Shown: positions 25,459 through 33,751, counted from the first letter of the stretch. The stretch: 64,000 nt of DNA from Bradyrhizobium sp. WSM1417 (GCF_000515415.1 NZ_KI911783.1:1230392-1294391), one strand, 5' to 3'. Notes: generated from the sequence alone by a model not told the origin. Made by a program: numbers and translations.

Positions 25459-25886
25459 GAAATACCTGGTCGCGGGAATTTGGCCGGGGGCGCCGGCCGG
25501 CACGCTCCCAGCCGCGCGCCACCCCCCCTGCAAGTCGTTGAAAAAGCTACCCGGATTCGCAGGAAATACAAATGTGATGACGGTCACAGAAAAAGCCGGC
25601 ACGAAGCCTGCATAATCAGCCTCCGGAAGGCTACGGGGACGCAAAAAAATCACACATTGGGCGGCCCAAATTAATTCATGTCTTCAGAGACTTAGCTCAA
25701 ATTTTCGGCGATCTATTGCGGGGGAGGCGATATCCGGTTAAGGGTTTGTTTGGTGCGGCGCCGCAAATTGCGCGCAATTCGGGGGCACACCCCCGGCCAA
25801 TCCCTCAAACCCAAAGACGCTATCGCGCTACTCAAACAGTGTGCGCGTGCTTGGCTGGTCTTTGGCACTGACAGGAATGACGCGAG
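25459..25886. other. Intergenic region, 428 bp
   Basis: This is the divergent space between the 575-aa gene (minus) and the first caspase-like gene (plus). It is AT-richer than the rest of the window, especially 25560-25720, with runs such as CAAAAAAATCACACATT. It contains a perfect TGTGA-N6-TCACA site. Apart from that I see no gene or repeat. It probably holds both promoters. Confidence 0.6.
25573..25588. promoter_or_regulatory. CRP-type binding site TGTGA-N6-TCACA
   Basis: TGTGATGACGGTCACA has both half-sites identical to the classical CRP consensus with 6-bp spacing. It lies 115 bp upstream of the 575-aa gene and about 300 bp upstream of the first caspase-like gene. A Crp-like regulator with a CRP-type recognition helix is encoded at 49075-49749. 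Confidence 0.6.
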
Positions 25887-26735
25887 ATGAATGTAACGCA
25901 GCTCGACATTTCCCGACGCACGATCGCGGTGGCCGCAGCCCTCATCGGCACGGTCTCGCTCGTGATCGGCGCCCATGCTGCCCTCAACATGCGGGCGCTC
26001 GATGCCGCCAAGGCCGTTTCGACCGACCAGGTCACCGGCTCGATCGGCCAGGCCTCGCGTCTTGCCCTCGTCATCGGCAATGGACATTACCCCGACGCCA
26101 GCGCGCCGCTGACGCAGTCGATCAACGACGCCCGCGCGCTGTCCTCGTCGCTGCGCAAGAACGGTTTTGACGTCGACATGGTGGAAGACGCGACCAAGGA
26201 CGACATGGTCCGTGCCGTCAATCGCCTGAAGTCCCGGATCAAGCGCGACACCGTCGTCATGCTGTTCTTCGGCGGCTACGGCGTGCAGGCCGGCCGCGAG
26301 AGCTACATGCTGCCGGTCGATGCCGTGATCTGGAAGGAAAGCGATGTCCGCCGTCACGGCGTCTCCATCGAGGGCGTGCTCGACATGATGAAGGAGCAGG
26401 GCGCCAAGGCCAAGCTCGTCGTGGTCGACGCCTCCCGCCGCAATCCCTATGAGCGCCGCTTCCGCTCCTACAGCCACGGCCTCGCGCCGATCAGCGCGAC
26501 CGACAATGCGCTGATCCTCTCCTCGGCTTCGCCCGGCAAGGTCGTCGACGACGGCAAGGGCGAGCACAGCGTGCTGGTCAGCGAGTTCCTCAACAACCTC
26601 AATGCGCAGGGCAGCGCCGAAAGCGTCTTCAACAAGACCCGCCTTGCCATCTCCCGCGCCAGCGAAGGCGATCAGGTCCCGACCGTCTCCTCCTCGCTGC
26701 TCGAGGACGTCCATTTCGGCGAAGCCGGCGGCTAG
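25887..26735 (+). CDS. Caspase-like protein lacking both catalytic residues
   Basis: A 282-residue protein with an N-terminal membrane anchor (TIAVAAALIGTVSLVIGAHAAL) and a peptidase C14-type caspase fold. The fold markers are clear: RLALVIGNGHYPDASAPL, NDARALSSSLRKNGFDV, LPVDAVIW. In active caspases the dyad is His in SGHG and Cys in DACR. Here the blocks read FFGGYGVQ (Tyr131) and VVDASRRNP (Ser183), so both catalytic positions are replaced. It is therefore probably a binding or scaffold pseudoenzyme. A paralogue with the same pattern is at 55017-56522. It converges with an RND-type adaptor gene whose own paralogue is also near that second copy. Confidence 0.85.
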   Translation: MNVTQLDISRRTIAVAAALIGTVSLVIGAHAALNMRALDAAKAVSTDQVTGSIGQASRLALVIGNGHYPDASAPLTQSINDARALSSSLRKNGFDVDMVEDATKDDMVRAVNRLKSRIKRDTVVMLFFGGYGVQAGRESYMLPVDAVIWKESDVRRHGVSIEGVLDMMKEQGAKAKLVVVDASRRNPYERRFRSYSHGLAPISATDNALILSSASPGKVVDDGKGEHSVLVSEFLNNLNAQGSAESVFNKTRLAISRASEGDQVPTVSSSLLEDVHFGEAGG

Positions 26736-26750
26736 TTTTTCCTAGCGCTG

Positions 26751-26784
26751 GTAGGGTGGATTAGCGAAGCGTAATCCACCCTAC
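26751..26784. terminator. Perfect 13-bp hairpin between convergent genes
   Basis: GTAGGGTGGATTA and TAATCCACCCTAC pair perfectly around an 8-base loop (GCGAAGCG). It lies 15 bp after the caspase-like stop codon, between convergent genes, as expected for a bidirectional terminator. The sequence belongs to a repeat type seen elsewhere in this window (23697). Confidence 0.7.
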
Positions 26785-26818
26785 GATCTACGTGCTCAGC
26801 GCACATCTGCCTCTCCAC

Positions 26819-26904
26819 CGTCATTGCGAGCGCAGCGAAGCAATCCAGAATCTTGCCGCTGAAAGATTCTGGATTGCTTCGTCGCTTTGCTCCTCGCAAT
26901 GACG
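26819..26904. repeat. 86-bp palindromic intergenic repeat
   Basis: CGTCATTGCGAGCGCAGCG.. pairs with ..CTCCTCGCAATGACG, and the inner AAGCAATCCAGAATC pairs with GATTCTGGATTGCTT around a short loop. It lies immediately next to the hairpin at 26751-26784 and runs up to the end of the adaptor gene. Confidence 0.85.
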
Positions 26905-26914
26905 ATCGTGGCGA

Positions 26915-27802
26915 TTACTTTGCCGCTTCCGTAGCCATCACCGTGCGCACCGGATCGCCTTCGCGCAGAAGCGCGCCGGCGCGGGCGACGACGATATCGC
27001 CTTCGTTGAGGCCGTCGCGGATCTCGATATTGCCGCCCGACATCAGTCCGACCTCGACCCGCTTGGTCTCGACGCGGTTGCGGCGGATCACCTGCACGAC
27101 GGTGCCGGCGGAGGAATACTGCACCGATGTCAGCGGCACCGCGACGTTGCAGCTCTGCCCGGACTTGATCAGCGCGCGGCCGCTCGCATTCAGCAACAGC
27201 CGCTTCTGCGAGGAGATGCCGATATAGACCATGCCCTGCTGGATGTTCGGCTCGACCGTCGGGCCGATGCGGCGCACCTTGCCGTCGATGTCGCCGGCGC
27301 CGGCGATGCGCACCGTCGCGACCTGGTTGACCGCGAGCTTGCGCATATCGCTGGTCGCGACCAGGGCGACGAGATCGTACTCGCTGCGCGCCACGATCGT
27401 GAACAGCGCCTCGCCCTTGGCGGAGGCGAGATTACCGATCTGCGCTGTCGACGTTGCGATCACGCCTGCGACGGGGGCGGTGACCTGAAGCGTGCCGCCC
27501 TCGGGCAGTGCGAGCCGCGCCAGCACCTGGCCGGCGGTGGTGGTGTCGCCGGCTTCCGCCAGCACCTCCGTCACCTTCAGGCCGGGCCGCTCCGGCCGCA
27601 CCGAGCTTGCCTCGCGCGCAAGGATGGTGCCGGTGCCCTCGACGATGTCGGAGAAACAGGATTTTGCGACCTTCAGCACCGTGACCGCCGGCCCCTTGGG
27701 CGCGTCGTCATCGGCGGCGGCAGCGGGCTGTGCGGACAGCAACAGCAGTCCGGCGAGCGCAACGAGATGTCTGGAAACAGAACGCGCAGGCAATGAACGC
27801 AT
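26915..27802 (-). CDS. Orphan RND/HlyD-type periplasmic adaptor
   Basis: A 295-residue exported protein with signal peptide (LVALAGLLLLSAQPAAAA). The lipoyl/barrel-sandwich halves are LKVTEVLAEAGDTTTAGQVLARL and LQVTAPVAGVIATS, followed by a beta-barrel domain and a membrane-proximal domain (IEIRDGLNEGDIVVARAGALL). Adaptors bridge RND pumps to outer-membrane channels, but no pump or channel gene is adjacent. Its only cysteines are Cys49 (SCFSD) and Cys218 (QSCNVAVP), matched in the adaptor at 53103-54032. It may serve a pump encoded elsewhere, perhaps that at 49954. It lacks the long coiled-coil hairpin of typical adaptors. Confidence 0.85.
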   Translation of the reverse strand: MRSLPARSVSRHLVALAGLLLLSAQPAAAADDDAPKGPAVTVLKVAKSCFSDIVEGTGTILAREASSVRPERPGLKVTEVLAEAGDTTTAGQVLARLALPEGGTLQVTAPVAGVIATSTAQIGNLASAKGEALFTIVARSEYDLVALVATSDMRKLAVNQVATVRIAGAGDIDGKVRRIGPTVEPNIQQGMVYIGISSQKRLLLNASGRALIKSGQSCNVAVPLTSVQYSSAGTVVQVIRRNRVETKRVEVGLMSGGNIEIRDGLNEGDIVVARAGALLREGDPVRTVMATEAAK

Positions 27803-27983
27803 GGGTCATTCCGGTTGGGGCCTTGACGGCCTCATCGTTAGCAGAAGCGATCGCTGCGAGCCAATGGCACATCAGGGCCGGCCGGATGGGAATGCCGCCG
27901 CAGCACGGGCGGCGCGATGCCGCCCGTTGATTTAGTCTTCGGGACCGGCGCCAAGGTTCGCTGTCTTCCACCGTCCCCGGCGG

Positions 27984-28094
27984 CCATCCTTCGAGACGCC
28001 CGCCTGCGGCGCGCCCTCAGGATGAGGTCAGGCTTGGCAGCGCGATATCAGACCCTCATGGTGAGGAGCCCGCCAAAGCGGGCGTCTCGAACCA
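27984..28094. repeat. Palindromic intergenic repeat, family C copy 1
   Basis: CCATCCTTCGAGACGCCCGC.. pairs with ..GCGGGCGTCTCGAACC; inner CTCAGGATGAGG faces CCTCATGGTGAGG. It fills much of the 332-bp gap between the adaptor and lactonase genes, where I see nothing else. The related copy is at 42374-42506. Confidence 0.85.
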
Positions 28095-28134
28095 TGCAGG
28101 CCGAACTCATCCCGCAGTCTCCAAAGGAGCCCCC

Positions 28135-29259
28135 TCACGGCAGGCTCAAGAACTCCACCCAGTTCGGCTTCTTGCCGGTGGCGTAGGATTTCAGCTTGGC
28201 GAGTGCGCCGCTGCTCTGGTCAATGGCATAGACCGTCATGCTGTCGGAGAGCTCGCCCACTGCGGCAAGGTAGCGGCCGCCGGGATCGATGTGGAAGCCG
28301 CGCGGCTGCTTCTCGGTCGGCACGCTGCCGATCGTCGTCAGCTTGCCACTTGTCGCATCGACCTTGTAGGCGGTGAGCGTGCTGGTGGTGCGCTCGCAGG
28401 CGTAAAGGAAACGGCCGTCGGGGGTGACGTGGATGTCGGCGGCCCAGGGCTTTTCGGTAAATCCTTCTGGCAAGGCGCTGGTGCGCTGGATCTCGTCCCA
28501 TGCGCCCCCCTTGGCCTCATAGGCGAACGCCGCGACGTCGCCGTTCAGCTCGTGGAGGAGATAGACGAACTTGCCGTTGGGGTGGAACACGAAATGCCGC
28601 GGCCCCGATTTCTCCGGCACCTTGTGAGCCGCCGGATCGCTCGGCGTGAGCGTGCCGGTCGTGGCATCGAACGCGAAGGCCAGGATCTGGTCGGAGCCGA
28701 GATTGGTTGCGAACGCGAAGCGGTTGTCGGGCGAGGGCAGGAAAGCATGCGCGTTCAGCCCGGTCGGGATCACCTGCTTCGGCTCGCCCACGACGCCGTT
28801 GGCGAGCAGCGGATTCAGCGCGACCTTGTTGCCGCCATAGGAGGCGCTGAACAGGAATTTGCCGCTACGGTCGATGGCGATATTGGCCATGCTGTCGGCG
28901 AGCGGGCCGTTGCCGAGATGGCTGAGCTGGCCCGTCTTGGGATCGATCGCAAAGCTCACCGCGAGAAACGGCTGCGAGCGGACACCGGCGATCAGCACGC
29001 GATGATCGGGCGTGATCGCGAGCGGCGTCGAGGAGCCGGGCTTTTCGACGCCGGTGAAGGCGGCCGTCTGCACGGGCGTCATCTCGCCGTTCTCGGCCAT
29101 CTTGAACACGCTGATGTCGTTGCTGTCGGCGTTGCCGACATAAGCGAAGGTCTCGGCCATGCCGGCGCGGACTCCAGAAATGAGGATGAGGAAAGCGAGC
29201 GTGGTGGTAATCGCGGCGCGGGGTATGCCGGATCTGATGCGTCGGGTCGGTCTCAGCAT
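28135..29259 (-). CDS. Exported lactonase-family seven-bladed propeller
   Basis: A 374-residue protein of the 6-phosphogluconolactonase (YbhE-like) propeller family. The N-terminus has a signal or anchor (ITTTLAFLILISGVRAGMAE) and the blades repeat patterns such as FAYVGNADSNDISVFKM and FVYLLHELNGDVAAF. GPRHFVFHPNGK is a typical block. Family members hydrolyse lactones, but many exported versions have unknown substrates. I chose ATG 29259 because AGGAGG stands six bases upstream; the longer frame to 29340 has none. The neighbours give no clear pathway. Confidence 0.85.
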   Translation of the reverse strand: MLRPTRRIRSGIPRAAITTTLAFLILISGVRAGMAETFAYVGNADSNDISVFKMAENGEMTPVQTAAFTGVEKPGSSTPLAITPDHRVLIAGVRSQPFLAVSFAIDPKTGQLSHLGNGPLADSMANIAIDRSGKFLFSASYGGNKVALNPLLANGVVGEPKQVIPTGLNAHAFLPSPDNRFAFATNLGSDQILAFAFDATTGTLTPSDPAAHKVPEKSGPRHFVFHPNGKFVYLLHELNGDVAAFAYEAKGGAWDEIQRTSALPEGFTEKPWAADIHVTPDGRFLYACERTTSTLTAYKVDATSGKLTTIGSVPTEKQPRGFHIDPGGRYLAAVGELSDSMTVYAIDQSSGALAKLKSYATGKKPNWVEFLSLP

Positions 29260-29379
29260 GGGGTCCTCCTGGATGCCTGTGCGGCATTTGCCGTTTTGCC
29301 GGGAGGATAGCGGCAGCCGCCCCGCCGCACCAAACTCCAATTGGGATCGATCGATGCCGAGATGGTATCGGTCGGAGAC

Positions 29380-29532
29380 CTACCGTATCGCCGCTGTGCG
29401 GGAGGGCAGATGGCGCCCGGGCGGGGTGTGGGGCGGCCCGAGCACGGTCCACACGGTGACCGCGAGCAGCGCGCAGGTCAGGATCGTCCAGGCGACGAGT
29501 GGCTTCCGCATCAGGCCGTATCCGTCAGTCAT
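29380..29532 (-). CDS. Small single-pass membrane protein (tentative)
   Basis: A 50-residue open frame with one membrane helix (PLVAWTILTCALLAVTVWTVL) and a Pro/Arg-rich tail. The start could be 29532 or the Met eight codons later. A weak GGGAG lies upstream. It occupies a gap that is otherwise empty. No family is recognised, and it may be spurious. Confidence 0.35.
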   Translation of the reverse strand: MTDGYGLMRKPLVAWTILTCALLAVTVWTVLGPPHTPPGRHLPSRTAAIR

Positions 29533-29649
29533 ATGAATGAGAATGCTCCCGGGGGCGGGCCTGGCGATCGTGCACTGCAAATCGCGGCGATCCTATGAAC
29601 TCGTTCACAGCCGAACCGAACCAATGCCGCGCGAGCGCATTGAACCGGC

Positions 29650-29826
29650 ATGCCCCGTGAAAACGATCTCGAAGGTAAGCCCGACATGGGCGGCAAGCAT
29701 GGCGGTCAGGCCGGCCAGCCCAAGCTGCCGCCGCGCCCGCGTCAGGGCGAGCGCGACGAGGACGTCGTGGCAAAGCGCCACACCGGCCAAACCGATCCCA
29801 ACTCCGCGCCGACCAAACCAAAATAG
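29650..29826 (+). CDS. Small hydrophilic protein
   Basis: A 58-residue, strongly charged and Gly/Pro/Lys-rich protein: it begins MPRENDLEGKPDMGGKHGG and ends NSAPTKPK. The composition suggests a disordered cytoplasmic protein. Codon third positions are GC-rich in this frame, and the amino-acid pattern is not like antisense translation. The ribosome site is weak (GAACCGG). I do not recognise a family. Confidence 0.5.
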   Translation: MPRENDLEGKPDMGGKHGGQAGQPKLPPRPRQGERDEDVVAKRHTGQTDPNSAPTKPK

Positions 29827-29922
29827 CACCTCGCCCGCGCCGCCCGCGCGCTGGGAACGGCAGCCTCGCCTTGCCGTTACCCTGATGCCGCGGGAGGAGC
29901 AGATCGAAACGGAGGCTGGCAC

Positions 29923-30045
29923 GTGTTTTGGATTTATTGGGACACCGCCTGGTCGCTCATCATCAGCGGCATCATGTTCGCCACCATCGTCGCCCATCCC
30001 GACTCCGAGTTCGTCGAGATCCACGCGGCCAAGCAGGTCAAGTGA
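29923..30045 (+). CDS. Small membrane peptide of 40 residues
   Basis: GTG start with a strong GGAGG seven bases upstream. The product begins MFWIYWDTAWSLIISGIMF, one membrane helix, and ends VEIHAAKQVK, a short polar tail. The ribosome site and a hydrophobic-then-polar layout are the main support. It follows the 58-residue gene by 97 bp on the same strand. Function unknown. Confidence 0.5.
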   Translation: MFWIYWDTAWSLIISGIMFATIVAHPDSEFVEIHAAKQVK

Positions 30046-30116
30046 GCCCGCGCCGGCAAGGTTCGACGGCGCATGTTGGATGCTGCGCCGCGCCCGGGAC
30101 ATCAGAATTCAAAATC

Positions 30117-30476
30117 TCACGTCATGCTGCCCGGAATGAAGCAGCGGATCTTGGCGCGGCCGTTGACGTAATACGGCCAGACCATGGTGCGGCCGGCGCG
30201 GTTCGGCTCGGTGATCACGGTGTCGTCGGGCACCTCGATCCAGTCGCCCAGGAGTCTGACGCGATAGTGTCCGTTGCTCGTGTCCCAGTCGACATCGTCC
30301 AGCGCCGTGCCATCGGCGTCGGCACAGCAGGGACCGCCGCCCTTGCTGTGCAGGCTCTCGAACCAGCCCTTGAGGGGCGAGTTCGCGTAGCGACCGTCGT
30401 CGCGGGCCTGCACGGATGGGCCGATTAGGACAGCAACCGCTACGAGAGTGATCATCCTGAATGCCGCGATCGCCAT
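30117..30476 (-). CDS. Exported hypothetical protein with CC motif
   Basis: A 119-residue protein. A signal peptide covers the first ~23 residues (MITLVAVAVLIGPSVQA). The mature part has WFESLHSKGGGPCCADADG and ends YYVNGRAKIRCFIPGS, giving three cysteines. This CC-containing exported family is frequent in bradyrhizobia; its function is unknown to me. I chose the ATG at 30476 with GAGG upstream; the frame stays open to 30623 but that part is Arg-rich and lacks a ribosome site. Confidence 0.65.
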   Translation of the reverse strand: MAIAAFRMITLVAVAVLIGPSVQARDDGRYANSPLKGWFESLHSKGGGPCCADADGTALDDVDWDTSNGHYRVRLLGDWIEVPDDTVITEPNRAGRTMVWPYYVNGRAKIRCFIPGSMT

Positions 30477-30684
30477 GTCGCCTCGCTCGATCTCGCGCGC
30501 GCACGAGCGCAGACGAGGAGCCACCTGCGCTGCACGTGACGCAATGCTGGCTGGCGCCCGCTGATCGGGTTCCAGCCGTCTCGCAGGGCAACCGCGAGGG
30601 TCGATGTTTGATCCTATTTTCAAGGGCGCGGACTCATCGATGCCACCAGTCCGCGCCCTGCTTCGGCTCTAGCCCGGCAAGCGG

Positions 30685-31602
30685 TCAGTAGTCCCAGAAC
30701 ACCGGCACCCAACGGAAGGCGTCGCCGTCGGCTGCCACCCGGCCCACGGACGGGAACGGCAGGTGGGTCGCCACCAGCATTTCGCCGGTCTCGGCAAGCT
30801 GTCGCAACAGACGGACGCGAACGCGCGCGGCCTCCTCGGGGTCGTGTTCGAAACCGTTGTGCCAGTCGGGTTGCTCGAACCCGACGGCAAACACGGCATC
30901 GCCGGCGAATGTCAGCGCGTCGTCGTCGGCCGCCATGCGAACCACGCTGTGTCCGGGGGTGTGACCGCCGGTGCGACGGGCGACGACGCCTGGCGCAATC
31001 TCTTGGTCGTCATCGAACAGCCGCAACTGACTGCCGTACTCCTTCAGGAACTGCTTGGCGGTCGATCGCAGCGCGTCCGGAAACCCTTCCGGCATGGCGG
31101 TGCGGGAGAAATCAGGCGCTTCCCAGAACTTGACCTCGGCGGCCGCAACGTGGATCCGCAGGTCCTTGCGCAGCTGCTGCTTCACGCCGTCGACCAGCAG
31201 GCCGCCAATATGGTCCATGTGCAGATGGGTCAGCACCAGATCGGTCACCGCCGAAAGATCGATGCCGGCGGCCGCCAGGCGCCTGATCAACTGCCCGGCG
31301 CGCGGCAAGTTCAGGTTCGGGTCCGAGCCCAGTCCGGCGTCGATGAGGATGGTCTTGCCGCCGCTGCGGACCATGACGGCGTTCAGCGCCCAGTCGAAAG
31401 CATCCTGCGGCAGGAACATGTCGTGCAGCCAGGTCGCCCGCACCGCCGGGTCGGCGTTGTGCGCGAGCATCTTGGTCGGCAGCGGCAGCACGCCGTCGCT
31501 GACCACCAGCACGTCGATCTCGCCGATCTTCAGCGCGTAGCGCGACGGAACGAGCTCTTCGGGTCCCGATGACACGGGATACGAGGTGTTGTGCAGATTC
31601 AT
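30685..31602 (-). CDS. MBL-fold metallo-hydrolase
   Basis: A 305-residue metallo-beta-lactamase-fold protein. The zinc motif is intact: LTHLHMDHIGG, then GGHTPGHS, an Asp in FAGDAVF, and a late His in VATHLPFPS. No signal peptide is evident. GGAG precedes the ATG. It is the last gene of the ketone-body type operon, 127 bp after the dehydrogenase gene. Possible roles include hydrolysis of a lactone or thioester linked to hydroxybutyrate metabolism; the substrate is unknown. Confidence 0.88.
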   Translation of the reverse strand: MNLHNTSYPVSSGPEELVPSRYALKIGEIDVLVVSDGVLPLPTKMLAHNADPAVRATWLHDMFLPQDAFDWALNAVMVRSGGKTILIDAGLGSDPNLNLPRAGQLIRRLAAAGIDLSAVTDLVLTHLHMDHIGGLLVDGVKQQLRKDLRIHVAAAEVKFWEAPDFSRTAMPEGFPDALRSTAKQFLKEYGSQLRLFDDDQEIAPGVVARRTGGHTPGHSVVRMAADDDALTFAGDAVFAVGFEQPDWHNGFEHDPEEAARVRVRLLRQLAETGEMLVATHLPFPSVGRVAADGDAFRWVPVFWDY

Positions 31603-31729
31603 GTTGGTCTCCTGTTCAAGGGCTAGGCGCTTGGTTGGTGTTGACTCTGGCTGGTCCTGGTTGAGCAGGCCGCACCGCCAGGGAGAGCGCGGCCGTCATC
31701 GCTTGGTGGGTTAGAGGCTCGTCACGCGC

Positions 31730-32512
31730 TCATTGCGCGGTCCAACCGCCATCGACGGAGATCGTCGTCCCGGTGATCTGGTCGGCCGCGGCCGAGCACA
31801 AGAAGGCGACGGTGCCACCGATCTGCTGCGGGGAGGCGAAGTCCAGCGACGGCTGTTTTTCGGCGAGGAGCTCTTCGGCCGCTTGCTTCTGGCTGATGCC
31901 TTTCTCCGCCGCGATGTCGCTAATCTGTTTCTCCACGAGCGGCGTGCGCACCCAGCCGGGACAGACCGCGTTGCAAGTGACGCCGCTGCCGGCGGTTTCA
32001 AGGCCTACCACCTTGGTAAGGCCGACGAGGCCATGCTTGGCCGCGACATAGGCTGCCTTGTGGGTGGATGCGACGAGACCATGCGTGGAGGCGATGTTGA
32101 CGATGCGGCCCCATCGCTGCTTTTTCATCGGGGGCACGGCTGACGCGATGCCGTGAAATGCGGCCGACAGATTGATGTCGAGAATGGCCTTCCACTTGGC
32201 GGGCGGAAACTCCTCGACCGGTGCGGTGAACTGGATGCCAGCATTATTGACGAGGATGTCGAGCCGTCCGAATTTTTTGATGGTCGCCTCGATCATTCCG
32301 CGCACGGCCTCACCATCCGACATGTCGGCGCCGTCATACGCGACGCGGACGCCGTCCTCGCGTTCGATGCCGCTGCGGATCTTCTCGATCTCCCCCGGAT
32401 CGCCAAAACCGTTCAGGACGATATCGGCGCCGAGCCTCGCCAGCTCTCTTGCGATCCCGAGGCCAATGCCGCTGGTCGATCCGGTGACGATCGCTACCTT
32501 GCCTTTCAACAT
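31730..32512 (-). CDS. bdhA: 3-hydroxybutyrate dehydrogenase
   Basis: A 260-residue short-chain dehydrogenase. The NAD-binding TGSTSGIGLGIA, NNAGIQ, the catalytic Ser in NIASTHGLVAS and the Tyr-Lys pair in YVAAKHGLVGLTKVV match 3-hydroxybutyrate dehydrogenases closely, as does the length. It interconverts D-3-hydroxybutyrate and acetoacetate with NAD, a step in breakdown of the storage polymer PHB. I chose ATG 32512 with AAGGAG upstream. It follows a patatin gene by 34 bp and an acetoacetate decarboxylase gene lies further up, so its product has an enzyme waiting in the same operon. Confidence 0.93.
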   Translation of the reverse strand: MLKGKVAIVTGSTSGIGLGIARELARLGADIVLNGFGDPGEIEKIRSGIEREDGVRVAYDGADMSDGEAVRGMIEATIKKFGRLDILVNNAGIQFTAPVEEFPPAKWKAILDINLSAAFHGIASAVPPMKKQRWGRIVNIASTHGLVASTHKAAYVAAKHGLVGLTKVVGLETAGSGVTCNAVCPGWVRTPLVEKQISDIAAEKGISQKQAAEELLAEKQPSLDFASPQQIGGTVAFLCSAAADQITGTTISVDGGWTAQ

Positions 32513-32546
32513 GAAGAACTCCTTTCGATGATGGTTGCCGGCGACG

Positions 32547-33719
32547 TCAATCGCGGCGGTGAATGTCGTGGGTGACGATGCCGAGTTCGGAAGGCGGCCG
32601 CTCGAGGCGCCGTCCGTCGGCCAACGTGCGGCGGATGTCGTCCCGTCCACTTTGCCAGTGCGCGCGCATCGCCTTCGGTCCGAACTCGTAGTCCTTGGAG
32701 TGACCTTCGTGGAGCCTGGACTGGTAGATCAGGTGGATGATGTTGTGGGAGCGGTGACGGGCGAGCTCGGCGATGGCGCGTATTTCGGGATCGTTTCTTG
32801 CGGCCTCCGGCAATCTGTCGATCGTCTGCTGCAGCGCCTGACGCATCTCCTGCATCCGCAGCGCCTGGTCGGTCACGGCGCGGGTGCGACTGGAATACTG
32901 GATGTCCTTCTGCCGGCTCGAAACCTCCATCATGTCGTGCGGCACGCGGCCCCGCGCCGACCATAGATCGATCTGGAACGTCAGCGTGTCTTTCGCATCG
33001 CCCGACAGCACGCGGGAGAGAGGCGTGTTGGAGACCACGCCGCCATCCCAGTAATGCTCGGAGTCGATCTCGACGGCGGGAAATCCGGGCGGCAGCGCGC
33101 CCGAAGCCATGAAGTGTTTCGGACCGAGCCGCCGCTCGGCTGTGTCGAAATACGTGAGATTGCCCGTGCGGACGTTGACCGCGCCGACGCTGACGCGCAC
33201 TTCGCCCGAGTTCAGCCGGTCGAAATCGACGAGCTGTTCCAGCGTCCGCTGCAATGGCGCCGTGTCATAGAAGCTGGTCGCGGCGTCGCCCGAGAAGGGC
33301 GACCACAAGGGCGAGGGGAAGCGCGGCCTGAAGAAGCCGGGCTGGCCCTGGAACAGCGCGCGCATCGCGGCAAGCGTGTTGTGCACGGAGTTGAAGTCGA
33401 ACGCGAAGGGTAGCGCACTGGCCAGTCCCTCGCCGGCAGGCCATTCCACCGGCGTTGCGCAGATCGTCTCCCAGAACTCGCGCAGCCGCGCCACGCGCTC
33501 GTTCTCCGGGGAGCCCGCGATGATCGCGGCGTTGAGCGCGCCGATCGAGATGCCCGCCAGCCAGTTCGGCCGGATGCCGGCCTCGTGCAAGCCTTCGTAG
33601 ACGCCTGCCTGGTAGGCCCCGAGCGCGCCGCCGCCCTGCAGCACCAGCGCAACGACATCGTAAGGCAGCGGATTGATCGGTCGTGCAGAATCGATTTGTT
33701 CGCGTGTCACGTTGAACAT
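32547..33719 (-). CDS. Patatin-like phospholipase
   Basis: A 390-residue protein. The patatin fold is shown by the oxyanion block VLQGGGALGAYQAGVYEGL, the nucleophile in GISIGALNAA and the catalytic Asp in DGGVVSNTP. The C-terminal ~110 residues, starting FQIDLWSARGRVP, form an extra helical domain typical of the patatin subgroup linked to bdh genes. It likely hydrolyses lipids or possibly PHB-related esters. AAGGAG lies seven bases before ATG 33719. It has no signal peptide. A patatin gene cotranscribed with bdhA is also known from Legionella, which supports a functional link. Confidence 0.9.
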   Translation of the reverse strand: MFNVTREQIDSARPINPLPYDVVALVLQGGGALGAYQAGVYEGLHEAGIRPNWLAGISIGALNAAIIAGSPENERVARLREFWETICATPVEWPAGEGLASALPFAFDFNSVHNTLAAMRALFQGQPGFFRPRFPSPLWSPFSGDAATSFYDTAPLQRTLEQLVDFDRLNSGEVRVSVGAVNVRTGNLTYFDTAERRLGPKHFMASGALPPGFPAVEIDSEHYWDGGVVSNTPLSRVLSGDAKDTLTFQIDLWSARGRVPHDMMEVSSRQKDIQYSSRTRAVTDQALRMQEMRQALQQTIDRLPEAARNDPEIRAIAELARHRSHNIIHLIYQSRLHEGHSKDYEFGPKAMRAHWQSGRDDIRRTLADGRRLERPPSELGIVTHDIHRRD

Positions 33720-33751
33720 GGCGACTACTCCTTGCAATGCGACCTGGTCGG

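Noticed and set aside
25459..25653. N-terminal extension of the 575-aa protein
   Set aside because: AT-rich region with a perfect CRP-type site; the extension has poor coding character, and a better start is at 25458.
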